IMG/VR virus record: IMGVR_UViG_3300030107_003140
Location: 1 to 22,535 of that record
DNA: 22,535 nt
Strand: one strand, 5' to 3'
Source of the DNA: a virus
Positions 13,916 to 21,139 of this stretch are shown here, piece after piece. Position 1 is the first letter of the stretch. Each line of letters begins with the position of its first letter. Both the position numbers and the translations under genes were made by a program. Under the pieces are notes generated by a model, which was not told the origin of the DNA, searched no databases, and was given only the letters and a program-made list of their open reading frames with translations.

Positions 13916-16900
13916 TTATCCTGAGCTATTCTTTAATAATCTGTAAGCAACTCCTAATGCATCTACAGTTCCACTTTGAGATGACAATACCCATTGCATC
14001 TTTTTTCCCTTTTTAGAAGTCAAAATAAAATTTGTATATCCACTAGCACCATCATTTGCAACTTCAAGTCTGTTACCTTCATCAAGATTAACTGAAATAT
14101 TTGTACCTAAAGAACCAGATGGATTTCCTGTTAAATAAAAATTAGTAAATGATTTATCTTGAGTGTCTCGATTCATTGTAATTTGCTTACTTGCCCAATC
14201 CCAAGACTTTCTATTTGATTTATCTGAATTAATATCATAAAAGTAACCATTGATGTTCCAAATTATTTCGCCATTTTCTCCTAATATAAAATCTTTTGGT
14301 TCTGCTGTTACTTGAGAAAGACCATTTCCTTTAAATAACCTCTGTCTATCCCATCTTTGTTTTACTAAATTGTATTCCCAAGTAAAATAAGTTGCTGATG
14401 TAGTTTTAAATGTAATTAAAAAAGATTTATTGTAATTGTGAAATGCTATTTTAGGAATATAACTAAAATCAATATTTTCCCAGCTGTAATTTGCATCTCC
14501 TCGTAATATAGCAGTAGATATGTTATTGGCTCTTTGACCATCGTGAAGATAAATGCCATGTTTATCTGCAAAACACATCCCATATTCAGTTGAAAGAACT
14601 GAATCTTGACCCAAGCACCCAATACCATTCATTGATGATTCTACGTACATACTATTTGGTTCAATTCTTAAAATATTATTTTTATCAAATACGTAAATTC
14701 GATTGTTAAACGATGAAATTGCAGTTGGGTAAATAGGCAATACTAAAAAATCATTAATATAATTAAACTGATCATAATTATAAGGTCTTGATTTAAAAAG
14801 ATAATTTGAAGCATCATCTAATTCTGCGTGATAGCAATCTGCTACAAATAACTGATTATTTAAATCCGTAGATAAGCCATAATTTACAATTGTATTTTCA
14901 AGTATTTCAGAAATACCAGTTCTGGCTTCGTAAGATGCACCCACTATTCCATTATGATTATATACTTTGTTTCGATAAGAACCCCAATTTGGATTACCTG
15001 ACAAATCCTCACTAACAGTTGTAAATGAATTGTCTAATTCAATTGTATCTACATATCGATAAAACCCCTCTGGTGTAACAGAGCTTCCAACTCCTTCTGC
15101 CATGTAAATTGCAATGCCTGAAATTCTTTGAGAAAGCGTAGTTGTAGTTCGAAGTTTAATATCAATATCAATAGTTTTTTTAGTAGAAGTTATACTTGTT
15201 AAGTCTCCCAATGGTGATTCTTGATAACCATCATAAACGTAAGAAAATTTATAATAATATTTATTAGCATTTGTATGCGCAGAGGGAACTGTAGTCTCTG
15301 TTAAAGTAACATCCATCTCAGATTGCAATCGCACTGTAAATATATCCGCACCAATTGAACCTGCAGTATTCGTAGAAGACATCCACCTTCCACTTCCAGC
15401 ACCAGAAAACAAATGAATATCAACATTGGCACTATTATCCTTTAAATAAGGTCTGGCCTCATTAATATCATACGCTGTAGATGCGACTGCTAATGTCCCA
15501 AAAGCTGAACTTGAAGTGCCACTAATGCTAGTTGGTTGAGTAACGTATTTTAAATCAGAGCTTGTGGTTGTAGAGCTGTTTTGTACAGAAATAAGTAGTT
15601 TTCCCTCTGCTGATGCAACTCCTTTTATATATCCATCATAAGTTTTTTCATTTGAACTTTCAGTGATAATTTGTATACCGCCTTTATAAGTAGTCTCAGA
15701 AGGTATTCTTGCAGTATTGCCACCACTGCCAATCATCGCAATATCTGTATGCACAATAATTGCACCAGTATGGGTATAAGAACTACCATCATATATTCCT
15801 TCACCAGTTCTAGCTATTGATGGACTTGTTGCATTTAAATAAGTATCTACTAAAATACCAACTACATCATTTGTTCCAGATATTTCTACAAGATTTACTC
15901 TTGGTATTTTTAAAAAAATAGGGTCACTATTACTCAGACCTAGGGCTTTAAAAGCTCCCCTTTCATCACTACCTGAATTTTGCCTTAAATTATATCCAAC
16001 GCTATCATTTGTTGTTGCATCTCCATTTAAAGTTACATCTCCAGAGTTTGCAAAACTTGAAGTTGCTTTTGCAAACATATAGCAATTATTACTTGCTATT
16101 TGAGTTGCTTGAGTAGCAGTTGTAGAAGTATCACTTTCGGGAGAAACTCCACCTGACAACCATAAATAACTACCTTTTTCTAATATATCAGTAATTAAAT
16201 AGTGGCTATTTCCACTATTCCAGTGAGGAAAAGGATTATGTCCTCCACTTTGAGTATAATATAATAAACCACTTTTACTTATTGTTAATGTTTCTCTGTC
16301 AATTCTCATCCAAGTGCCTAAAATAATAGGAAAAGAAGTCCCTAAAGCACCTCCGCCTTTTTGATAAGTTCCCCCTGAAACTGAATAATCAATATTAGAA
16401 GTATCTATTACCCAAAGATTGTTATCAGAACCCATACATATTGCAGTAAAAGATGGAGACTGTGCATTGTCTTTTACAATTAATTTTCGCTTTGTAATGC
16501 TATAATCTGATATTTTTAATTTCCATATTGTATCAGAACCATATTCAAATCCATAAATATGAGTACTATCAGACACAGGTTTATGAAAATCAGGAATTGA
16601 ATTAGGGCTTAATAGTTTTGCATCAGCTAATTGCATTGTTGCAGGAGCGCTACCTCCGTATTGACCATGAGAGATCATTCCTATCCACTTAGGTTCATCG
16701 TTTGCACCGCTACCCATTCCAACGTGTAATTCTTTATTATTGTTAATCATAGATGGCAATGCACTATGAGTTTCAGCAGTAGAAGAGAGGTCGGAAGAAA
16801 CAGGTCTATTTGCGTGAATGTTATCTATCTTTTTAAATTTATTATCCGTATCGTCAAAAATAACGCCTTTGTGCGTTCCGCTATCGTTAATTTTAGAAAA

Positions 16901-17332
16901 CCTATCAGCTTTTATATCTGATGTTGCCATTTGATACACAGTAGCTTCTTCAGCTAAATTTCCTGTATTTCTCCAACCTGCTATATTTATTAAATTATCA
17001 CTTGAGACACCTTCTTTTGAATAAGCCAATACTTGAACGTCTCCAGCTGTATCTACAAAAGTAATATAACCACTAGAACTAAATGAACTAGCGTCTTCTA
17101 CTTCTATAGTTGTTCCACCATTGCTAACTGCACCAGAAGAAGATTGACTTACCCCATAAGAACTTGCTACAGGAACAATAGTATCATTTTTAACGCCTTT
17201 TAACATTCCATCTTCAGACATTACATCTATATTTAAACTAGAATTAGCCGCATCTTCAGGAATATCTGTATCTGATGGAGTTGTAATTGTTCCAGATTGA
17301 AATCGTTTTATTTCGTGTAATTGCTTAGGCAC
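13916..17332 (-). CDS. Tail nozzle/stabilisation-like structural protein, 1138 aa
   Basis: The N-terminus (MPKQLHEIKRFQSG, then an ALD-like SLNIDVMSEDGMLKGVKND region) matches the opening of podovirus tail tube/stabilisation proteins. The long middle is beta-rich with repeated Ser/Gly/Thr segments, as in beta-propeller-bearing nozzles. Around residues 865-935 is the usual pattern SSFNNRIYVFDK ... YVESSMNGIGC ... CFADKHGIYLHDG. Near the C-terminus W1044-D-W1046 follows a Lys/Ser-rich run, again typical. The start is GTG, within an 8-base overlap with the phosphoesterase gene; GGA lies about 11 bases upstream. By analogy it forms the distal tail tube through which DNA and packaged proteins, including the polymerase, would pass. 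A receptor-binding protein is the main alternative. Confidence 0.75.
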   Translation of the reverse strand: MPKQLHEIKRFQSGTITTPSDTDIPEDAANSSLNIDVMSEDGMLKGVKNDTIVPVASSYGVSQSSSGAVSNGGTTIEVEDASSFSSSGYITFVDTAGDVQVLAYSKEGVSSDNLINIAGWRNTGNLAEEATVYQMATSDIKADRFSKINDSGTHKGVIFDDTDNKFKKIDNIHANRPVSSDLSSTAETHSALPSMINNNKELHVGMGSGANDEPKWIGMISHGQYGGSAPATMQLADAKLLSPNSIPDFHKPVSDSTHIYGFEYGSDTIWKLKISDYSITKRKLIVKDNAQSPSFTAICMGSDNNLWVIDTSNIDYSVSGGTYQKGGGALGTSFPIILGTWMRIDRETLTISKSGLLYYTQSGGHNPFPHWNSGNSHYLITDILEKGSYLWLSGGVSPESDTSTTATQATQIASNNCYMFAKATSSFANSGDVTLNGDATTNDSVGYNLRQNSGSDERGAFKALGLSNSDPIFLKIPRVNLVEISGTNDVVGILVDTYLNATSPSIARTGEGIYDGSSYTHTGAIIVHTDIAMIGSGGNTARIPSETTYKGGIQIITESSNEKTYDGYIKGVASAEGKLLISVQNSSTTTSSDLKYVTQPTSISGTSSSAFGTLAVASTAYDINEARPYLKDNSANVDIHLFSGAGSGRWMSSTNTAGSIGADIFTVRLQSEMDVTLTETTVPSAHTNANKYYYKFSYVYDGYQESPLGDLTSITSTKKTIDIDIKLRTTTTLSQRISGIAIYMAEGVGSSVTPEGFYRYVDTIELDNSFTTVSEDLSGNPNWGSYRNKVYNHNGIVGASYEARTGISEILENTIVNYGLSTDLNNQLFVADCYHAELDDASNYLFKSRPYNYDQFNYINDFLVLPIYPTAISSFNNRIYVFDKNNILRIEPNSMYVESSMNGIGCLGQDSVLSTEYGMCFADKHGIYLHDGQRANNISTAILRGDANYSWENIDFSYIPKIAFHNYNKSFLITFKTTSATYFTWEYNLVKQRWDRQRLFKGNGLSQVTAEPKDFILGENGEIIWNINGYFYDINSDKSNRKSWDWASKQITMNRDTQDKSFTNFYLTGNPSGSLGTNISVNLDEGNRLEVANDGASGYTNFILTSKKGKKMQWVLSSQSGTVDALGVAYRLLKNSSG

Positions 17333-18086
17333 TAATTATTTTTCCATTATATGTCGTAACTCCATCATTTATATCAAGAACTACTAAGTTAAAATTTCCA
17401 TTACTTAAAATATCTACAATGCCAACATTATGAGTCCAATTTGTAGGTCTGCCTTTTAGATAATCTTTAGTCATATCAGTTAAACATCCCATTGAATATG
17501 CCATGTGGCTTCCTGAGATGTGGGTGATGACTGCTTTTTGGGAGTCGTGAGTATGCCCGTAGATGATGTTGCAACCCAATTGCAAGGCGTGAGTTCTTGC
17601 ATGGGCAATTCCCATGTAGTGTCCTCCATGATAAGCGTATAATTTGCTCCCGAATACTTTAAAGACTTCACCATACTCGTGCCATTCGTATCCACGTTCA
17701 TCGAACTTAAAAGCTCTTCTGGAGCCATAATGTTTAAGGTATGGGTTTTCTTCAACGAAGTGGTCAAACCATTTTTCGTGATTTCCCTGGGCAAATTGTT
17801 TCTTAGTACACTTAATAGATTTAAGAACCTTGTCAATTCTATCCAGTCCTTTATTCCCTTCTTTAATTTCTTTATCAATAAATGGAAGCTGGTATTCAAG
17901 CGGAGGACGTTTTTTCTTACTCCATTGCCAATGCGAAACAGATTCACCATCAATAGCATCTCCCAATAATAGAAAGGCAGTAGGCTTTACTTGCTTTAAG
18001 ACGTTTAAAGCGCATTTAAAAGCCTTCTCGTCGTGATTGGGAAAGTGGATGTCTGGAAAGACAACTACTCGTTCTTTTATGGTCAT
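17325..18086 (-). CDS. Calcineurin-like metallophosphoesterase, 253 aa
   Basis: All signature motifs are present in order: D12-x-H14, G42-D43, G101-N102-H103-E104, H153 and G177-H178-T179-H180. These form the two-metal site of calcineurin-like phosphoesterases, which cleave phosphate mono- or diesters. The full-length domain, without signal peptide, suggests cytoplasmic activity. The start has AAAGGAA 6 bases upstream, 3 bases after the endolysin stop. The neighbours are endolysin and tail nozzle, so it is expressed late. Possible substrates include nucleotides, cyclic signal nucleotides or RNA ends; the sequence does not decide among them. Counter-defence against cyclic-nucleotide signalling is an interesting but unproven option. 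Confidence 0.9.
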   Translation of the reverse strand: MTIKERVVVFPDIHFPNHDEKAFKCALNVLKQVKPTAFLLLGDAIDGESVSHWQWSKKKRPPLEYQLPFIDKEIKEGNKGLDRIDKVLKSIKCTKKQFAQGNHEKWFDHFVEENPYLKHYGSRRAFKFDERGYEWHEYGEVFKVFGSKLYAYHGGHYMGIAHARTHALQLGCNIIYGHTHDSQKAVITHISGSHMAYSMGCLTDMTKDYLKGRPTNWTHNVGIVDILSNGNFNLVVLDINDGVTTYNGKIISA

Positions 18087-18089
18087 ATA

Positions 18090-18488
18090 TCATTCCTTTA
18101 TCTCAAAGTGAACAAGATCATCAAAGTTATTATCTTTGGTGGTTCTTGCATTTTTACTAAGACTGGAATCCGACCAATCACCGCCCCATCTTACATCAAT
18201 TCCCATCTTTGATGCAACACCTAAAACAAATCCACCTAAGTAATGAAAATCATCTCTAGAGTTCCAATCAATAGGGTAAGGGGCAATATCTACTGCTTTT
18301 CCCTGTACGTGTTTACCAAATTTGGTTTTACTTTTTCCCTGAGCAACAAGTTCATTTTGTCTTTCCTGGCTTCTGAGACCCTCTATAACAGTTATATCAA
18401 AGTATTTAACAACTTCATTTAAAACATTTACAAGCTTAGAGTCTACGCCTTTTAAGCGTTCCCTCGATCTTTTACCGAATCTTGGCAT
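18090..18488 (-). CDS. M15-type peptidase, probable endolysin, 132 aa
   Basis: The protein has the M15 (VanY/D-Ala-D-Ala carboxypeptidase-like) zinc site: H60 and D67 in KHVQGKAVDI, and H127 in DLVHFEI near the C-terminus. R39 lies in the usual GLRSQERQ stretch and WGGDW is present. Its size is that of single-domain phage endolysins that cut L-Ala/D-Glu or related peptide bonds of peptidoglycan. There is no signal peptide, so it should need a holin or membrane damage to reach the wall. It is surrounded by small single-span membrane proteins that could supply this. The SD GGAAG lies 6 bases upstream. Confidence 0.9.
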   Translation of the reverse strand: MPRFGKRSRERLKGVDSKLVNVLNEVVKYFDITVIEGLRSQERQNELVAQGKSKTKFGKHVQGKAVDIAPYPIDWNSRDDFHYLGGFVLGVASKMGIDVRWGGDWSDSSLSKNARTTKDNNFDDLVHFEIKE

Positions 18489-18722
18489 TTAAAACTTCCA
18501 CACAAGTTTAACTGCAGCAGATAGTACATCCATACATTCTTTTGCAATAGCTTGTTGTTCTGCTTTACTTATCTTACCATCTTTAGATGCTTCATGGTAT
18601 TTCTCAGCTACTTCCTTTATCTCTTTCAAGATTATTCTATACTTAGTAGCTACCATAGTAGCCATACCACCAAGTATTATTGCAAGTAAGTATGCTGCGT
18701 TTTCTAAGTTTAACCAGTCCAT
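18489..18722 (-). CDS. Holin-like membrane protein, 77 aa
   Basis: A membrane helix at residues 9-26 (AYLLAIILGGMATMVATK) is followed by a charged amphipathic C-terminal half (YRIILKEIKEVAEKYHEASK). One span plus a soluble tail next to an endolysin gene is the usual holin position and size. The SD GGAG lies 6 bases before the ATG. It directly precedes the endolysin, with no gap between the two. Alternatives are a spanin or a membrane adaptor. Its identity as the holin is inference. Confidence 0.7.
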   Translation of the reverse strand: MDWLNLENAAYLLAIILGGMATMVATKYRIILKEIKEVAEKYHEASKDGKISKAEQQAIAKECMDVLSAAVKLVWKF

Positions 18723-18878
18723 TTAAGACTCCTTTATCTTTTTTGTTTTTAAATATAAATAATAAATTTGGATTGCAAACATAATACACATTAAGACACC
18801 TGATATAATATCTGTCCAGTAAACCACACCTAAGCTCGTGCTTATTCCAGTAACTTTTATACTATCCATGTTTTCCAT
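18723..18878 (-). CDS. Small membrane protein, 51 aa, too short for routine calling
   Basis: The ATG at 18876-18878 opens a frame to the TAA at 18723-18725. Residues about 19-42 (VYWTDIISGVLMCIMFAIQI) are hydrophobic, followed by YYLYLKTKKIKES, so it is a single span with a basic inner end, pinholin-like. AAGGG lies 3 bases from the first ATG; a second ATG at 18869 would give 48 residues. It overlaps the 106-residue gene by 17 bases, and its stop is adjacent to the next ATG. Five or more such proteins occur here, so holin, antiholin and spanin roles cannot be assigned to individual genes. Confidence 0.7.
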   Translation of the reverse strand: MENMDSIKVTGISTSLGVVYWTDIISGVLMCIMFAIQIYYLYLKTKKIKES

Positions 18879-19182
18879 TAACCCTTGATAAGCTTCCTTT
18901 TATTTCTGAAACTTGATTATCTAAGTCATTAATTTCTTTTGTAATGCTATCAAACTTTCTATCAAGCTTATCATCGGATTGATTCCATCTGTTAATTAAC
19001 TTAATAATCATTCCTTCCATATTTTCAAGTGTTTCAGATTGTCCCTTATTTTCTATCTTTAAATTTTGTAATGCTTCCGCTTGTTCGTTTCCTCTTTTGT
19101 TCATAGAGTAAACCATAAAGCAAAACATAGCCCCTACGACACCTATCATACCCGCTTCTGAGTAAACTGCTAGAAAATCCAT
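18862..19182 (-). CDS. Membrane-anchored coiled-coil protein, 106 aa
   Basis: Residues 9-27 form a transmembrane helix (EAGMIGVVGAMFCFMVYSM), followed by a long charged coiled coil (about residues 35-98, KIENKGQSETLENMEGM and later KLDRKFDSITKEINDLDNQV). It has a similar plan to the next two genes. The SD GAGGA precedes the ATG, in the overlap with the 30-residue ORF. Such proteins may act as holin-like or i-spanin-like lysis factors, or as membrane anchors. No family was recognised with certainty. Confidence 0.7.
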   Translation of the reverse strand: MDFLAVYSEAGMIGVVGAMFCFMVYSMNKRGNEQAEALQNLKIENKGQSETLENMEGMIIKLINRWNQSDDKLDRKFDSITKEINDLDNQVSEIKGSLSRVNGKHG

Positions 19183-19274
19183 TATTCCTCTTTTTCTTTA
19201 CATTCATCACAAACACCATTTAATGCTTGGTTAATTGGCTTATCACACTCAATGCAATGAAATGGCATTGGCAT
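19182..19274 (-). CDS. 30-residue CxxC/CxxC microprotein
   Basis: The ORF fits exactly between its neighbours: its ATG overlaps the upstream stop (TAATG) and its own stop overlaps the downstream ATG (TAATG). GAGGAAC precedes the start at about 5 bases. The peptide MPMPFHCIECDKPINQALNG continues VCDECKEKEE, with C7-x2-C10 and C22-x2-C25, a minimal zinc-ribbon or zinc-knuckle pattern. It is embedded in a run of membrane coiled-coil genes. The coupling and the four cysteines support a real gene; the function is unknown. Confidence 0.7.
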   Translation of the reverse strand: MPMPFHCIECDKPINQALNGVCDECKEKEE

Positions 19275-19540
19275 TACTTGTTCCTCATTGTTAAATCAAT
19301 ATAAACTTTTAAATCAGATTTAATTTCTGCATTCCACTTTTTTAACTTGCCCATTTCATCCATAATTATATCTAATCTATGTTGCAAGTTTTCATGCTTT
19401 TCATCAAATCTTTTTAAAGTGTCTTCTACTTTTTCTTTTAAAATAAATCTTACTACACTATATAAAGCAAAAGCTAACCCAACGCTAATAGCAACTGGAA
19501 AGCCCAACTCTTGTATTAATGTTATTACTTCAGATGTCAT
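19274..19540 (-). CDS. Membrane-anchored coiled-coil protein, 88 aa
   Basis: The start is placed at the ATG at 19538-19540, which overlaps the upstream stop as ATGA and follows AAAAGGAAAAAGAA. A longer TTG start 18 bases upstream adds only EKEKE and has no better SD. Residues about 14-33 (FPVAISVGLAFALYSVVRFI) form a single membrane helix, followed by a charged coiled coil to residue 75. The plan equals that of the 106- and 105-residue neighbours. It is a possible holin-like or spanin-like lysis component. Confidence 0.75.
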   Translation of the reverse strand: MTSEVITLIQELGFPVAISVGLAFALYSVVRFILKEKVEDTLKRFDEKHENLQHRLDIIMDEMGKLKKWNAEIKSDLKVYIDLTMRNK

Positions 19541-19854
19541 TTCTTTTTCCTTTTCCAACTAAATGGATTTAGGTTCAATTCTTTTTCAAAGAAGGATATA
19601 CGCTCTTCCATCTCTGCTCTTTCTTTTTGCTCTTCAATCATATGTTTATCTACAAGCTCTTCAATGCTGGTAGTAGCAAGTTCCATTCCTCGCTCAAGTT
19701 CTGCAATTCTATTCGTAATTTGTAAGTATCCATAAATAAGACCAGCGATAGCCACAAACAATTGACCAAGCCACTTAATGTTAATATGGATGGAAAAGTT
19801 ATCATCAATAACTCCCGCCCTATAACTCCTCGCTGTCTTTGGCTTATCACTCAC
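19537..19854 (-). CDS. Membrane-anchored coiled-coil protein, 105 aa
   Basis: The start is GTG, with AAGGAAGA immediately upstream, in an 8-base overlap with the lipoprotein gene. Residues 1-24 are a polar basic segment, 25-48 a membrane helix (HINIKWLGQLFVAIAGLIYG), and the rest a strongly charged coiled coil ending in a lysine/arginine cluster (SWKRKKK). This N-in plus helix plus coiled-coil plan is common in marine phage lysis regions as I remember them. With the lipoprotein it could form an i-spanin/o-spanin pair, but the order and topology are not proved. Confidence 0.75.
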   Translation of the reverse strand: MSDKPKTARSYRAGVIDDNFSIHINIKWLGQLFVAIAGLIYGYLQITNRIAELERGMELATTSIEELVDKHMIEEQKERAEMEERISFFEKELNLNPFSWKRKKK

Positions 19855-20113
19855 TCTTCCTTCTCACGTCTTCCCAAATATGATGCTTATAACAATAGTT
19901 TCCACCCATCTCAATACTTGGCTCATACCAATGCTCAGAACTATCTTGATCTACTATTACCAAATAAGATATTTCTACAGAATCGGATGGTGTTATTTGC
20001 ACCCCACCAATAGACCACCCACCATTACATCCTGTAAAAGTAGTAATCATTACTAATATCACAACTAACAAAGCAATCCAGCTTCCCAATAATATCTTTT
20101 CATTCTTTTTCAA
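19847..20113 (-). CDS. Small lipoprotein candidate, 88 aa
   Basis: The N-terminus KKNEKILLGSWIALLVVILV, then MITTFTGC, looks like a lipoprotein signal: two lysines, a long hydrophobic stretch and a cysteine at 29 after Phe-Thr-Gly. Phe at -3 is less usual than Leu. The only start in frame near this point is a TTG, overlapping the pseudopilin stop as TTGA, with a poor SD. The mature part (60 residues) is acidic, with ITPSDSVEISYLVIVDQ and a second cysteine (NYCYKHHI). An o-spanin or outer-membrane surface protein is possible. The gene lies between the pseudopilin and the membrane cluster. Confidence 0.65.
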   Translation of the reverse strand: MKKNEKILLGSWIALLVVILVMITTFTGCNGGWSIGGVQITPSDSVEISYLVIVDQDSSEHWYEPSIEMGGNYCYKHHIWEDVRRKSE

Positions 20114-20616
20114 GGCTTATAATACTTGTAAAAATCTTGAGGCTTTTCTGTGTCTACTACCACGAATATCGGAGAGACAATACTATTGCCTGTACCAGAG
20201 CCACCAATAATGGCATATTCATAACGACCATCTTGGTAAGGACTCTTGATTGTATCATTATCAAATAAGTGTAAAAAACTTGTATCATCGAATACAGGAA
20301 CAAACTCTGCATCTACTAACTCTTCCACTTCAATTCTTCTATTGTTATTATCATCTACCAATACTCCAATACTACTTGTTCTATGTGCTTGACTTGGGAA
20401 TCTACCCATACCATTAATTTCTACTTGCTGGTTGTACCACATAGAAGATGCTTTTGTAATCTTTTCAAGATTGGCTCTTGTTTGTTTTGCTTTAGCTCCT
20501 TCACCGATACGACTAAAAGCAGGAGCGGCAGTTGTAGCAAGAGTAGCCATGATAGCCATTGTAACAGCAAATTCTGCCAAAGAGTTACCTCTATTATCCA
20601 ATAAGATTCCACTCAT
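20110..20616 (-). CDS. Type IV pilin/pseudopilin-like protein, 168 aa
   Basis: A short leader ends at G10, followed by NSLAEFAVTMAIMATLATTA. The residue five after the cleavage glycine is E15 (+5), and P32 sits at +22, the two conserved positions of type IV pilins and type II secretion pseudopilins. A hydrophobic then amphipathic alpha1 helix runs on through GEGAKAKQTRANLEKI. The C-terminal half is a polar globular domain with SPYQDGRYEYAI, reminiscent of the GspG-like loop region. It needs a host prepilin peptidase (PilD type). It overlaps the HeH gene by 23 bases. A pilin fold in a phage late cluster is unusual; it may be captured from a host. Confidence 0.8.
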   Translation of the reverse strand: MSGILLDNRGNSLAEFAVTMAIMATLATTAAPAFSRIGEGAKAKQTRANLEKITKASSMWYNQQVEINGMGRFPSQAHRTSSIGVLVDDNNNRRIEVEELVDAEFVPVFDDTSFLHLFDNDTIKSPYQDGRYEYAIIGGSGTGNSIVSPIFVVVDTEKPQDFYKYYKP

Positions 20617-21139
20617 CCTTTTTCATCTCTTCAATAGCTTCACTATGGCTCATCGCAGTAATACCACTTACCCCACTAACTGCATCTAATGTTCCATCTT
20701 GTATAGGTAGCTCATACTTTACAATCACTTTACTTGCATCGCTATTCCATCTTGGACTGCCAAGTTTACCATTTTGAAATGCTGACTCTTTCCAAGTTGG
20801 ATCTTGTAATGTAGTTGTATCTACTTCTTGCTCTGTATATGTGTACTCTTCTTCAACTTGTGGTACAGAATGAGGCTCTGCGTTAAGTTTTTCAAGTAGT
20901 TCAGCTTTGGTATCGCTTGATGAATAATCTACGCTACAATCGTCCATATAAGCCTTTATTTCAGCCTTTGTATTATCTTCTGATGGGTAATAATCATATT
21001 TATCCACCATTCTTTTGCCTGTCTTTTCTACATCCTTATATGTGTACTCATTCCAAGACAATCTATCAGCAGTTTTTAGTTTAGCTGGGAGTTTACCTTC
21101 CCAGATTGCTTTTGTTAATATTAAATAAGTATTAGTCAT
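20594..21139 (-). CDS. HeH/LEM-like domain protein, 181 aa
   Basis: The start is placed at the ATG at 21137-21139, which overlaps the LamG stop by 8 bases (ATGACTAA) and has AAAGGA upstream; a start 21 bases earlier has no SD. Residues about 57-86 read NTKAEIKAYMDDCSVDYSSS then DTKAELLEKL. This is the HeH/LEM-like pattern, two helices with T-K-A-E-L, common in phage structural and head-tail proteins and usually linked to DNA or protein contact. The C-terminal region is acidic and unassigned. Being between LamG and pseudopilin genes, it is probably a late accessory or virion protein. Confidence 0.7.
   Translation of the reverse strand: MTNTYLILTKAIWEGKLPAKLKTADRLSWNEYTYKDVEKTGKRMVDKYDYYPSEDNTKAEIKAYMDDCSVDYSSSDTKAELLEKLNAEPHSVPQVEEEYTYTEQEVDTTTLQDPTWKESAFQNGKLGSPRWNSDASKVIVKYELPIQDGTLDAVSGVSGITAMSHSEAIEEMKKDEWNLIG

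Noticed and set aside
17480-17959. Second - strand frame of 159 codons inside the phosphoesterase gene
   Set aside because: The phosphoesterase frame contains all catalytic motifs; this is its shifted shadow.
19541-19558. Longer TTG start for the 88-residue membrane protein
   Set aside because: The internal ATG overlaps the previous stop as ATGA and has the purine-rich SD; the extension is just the translated SD region.
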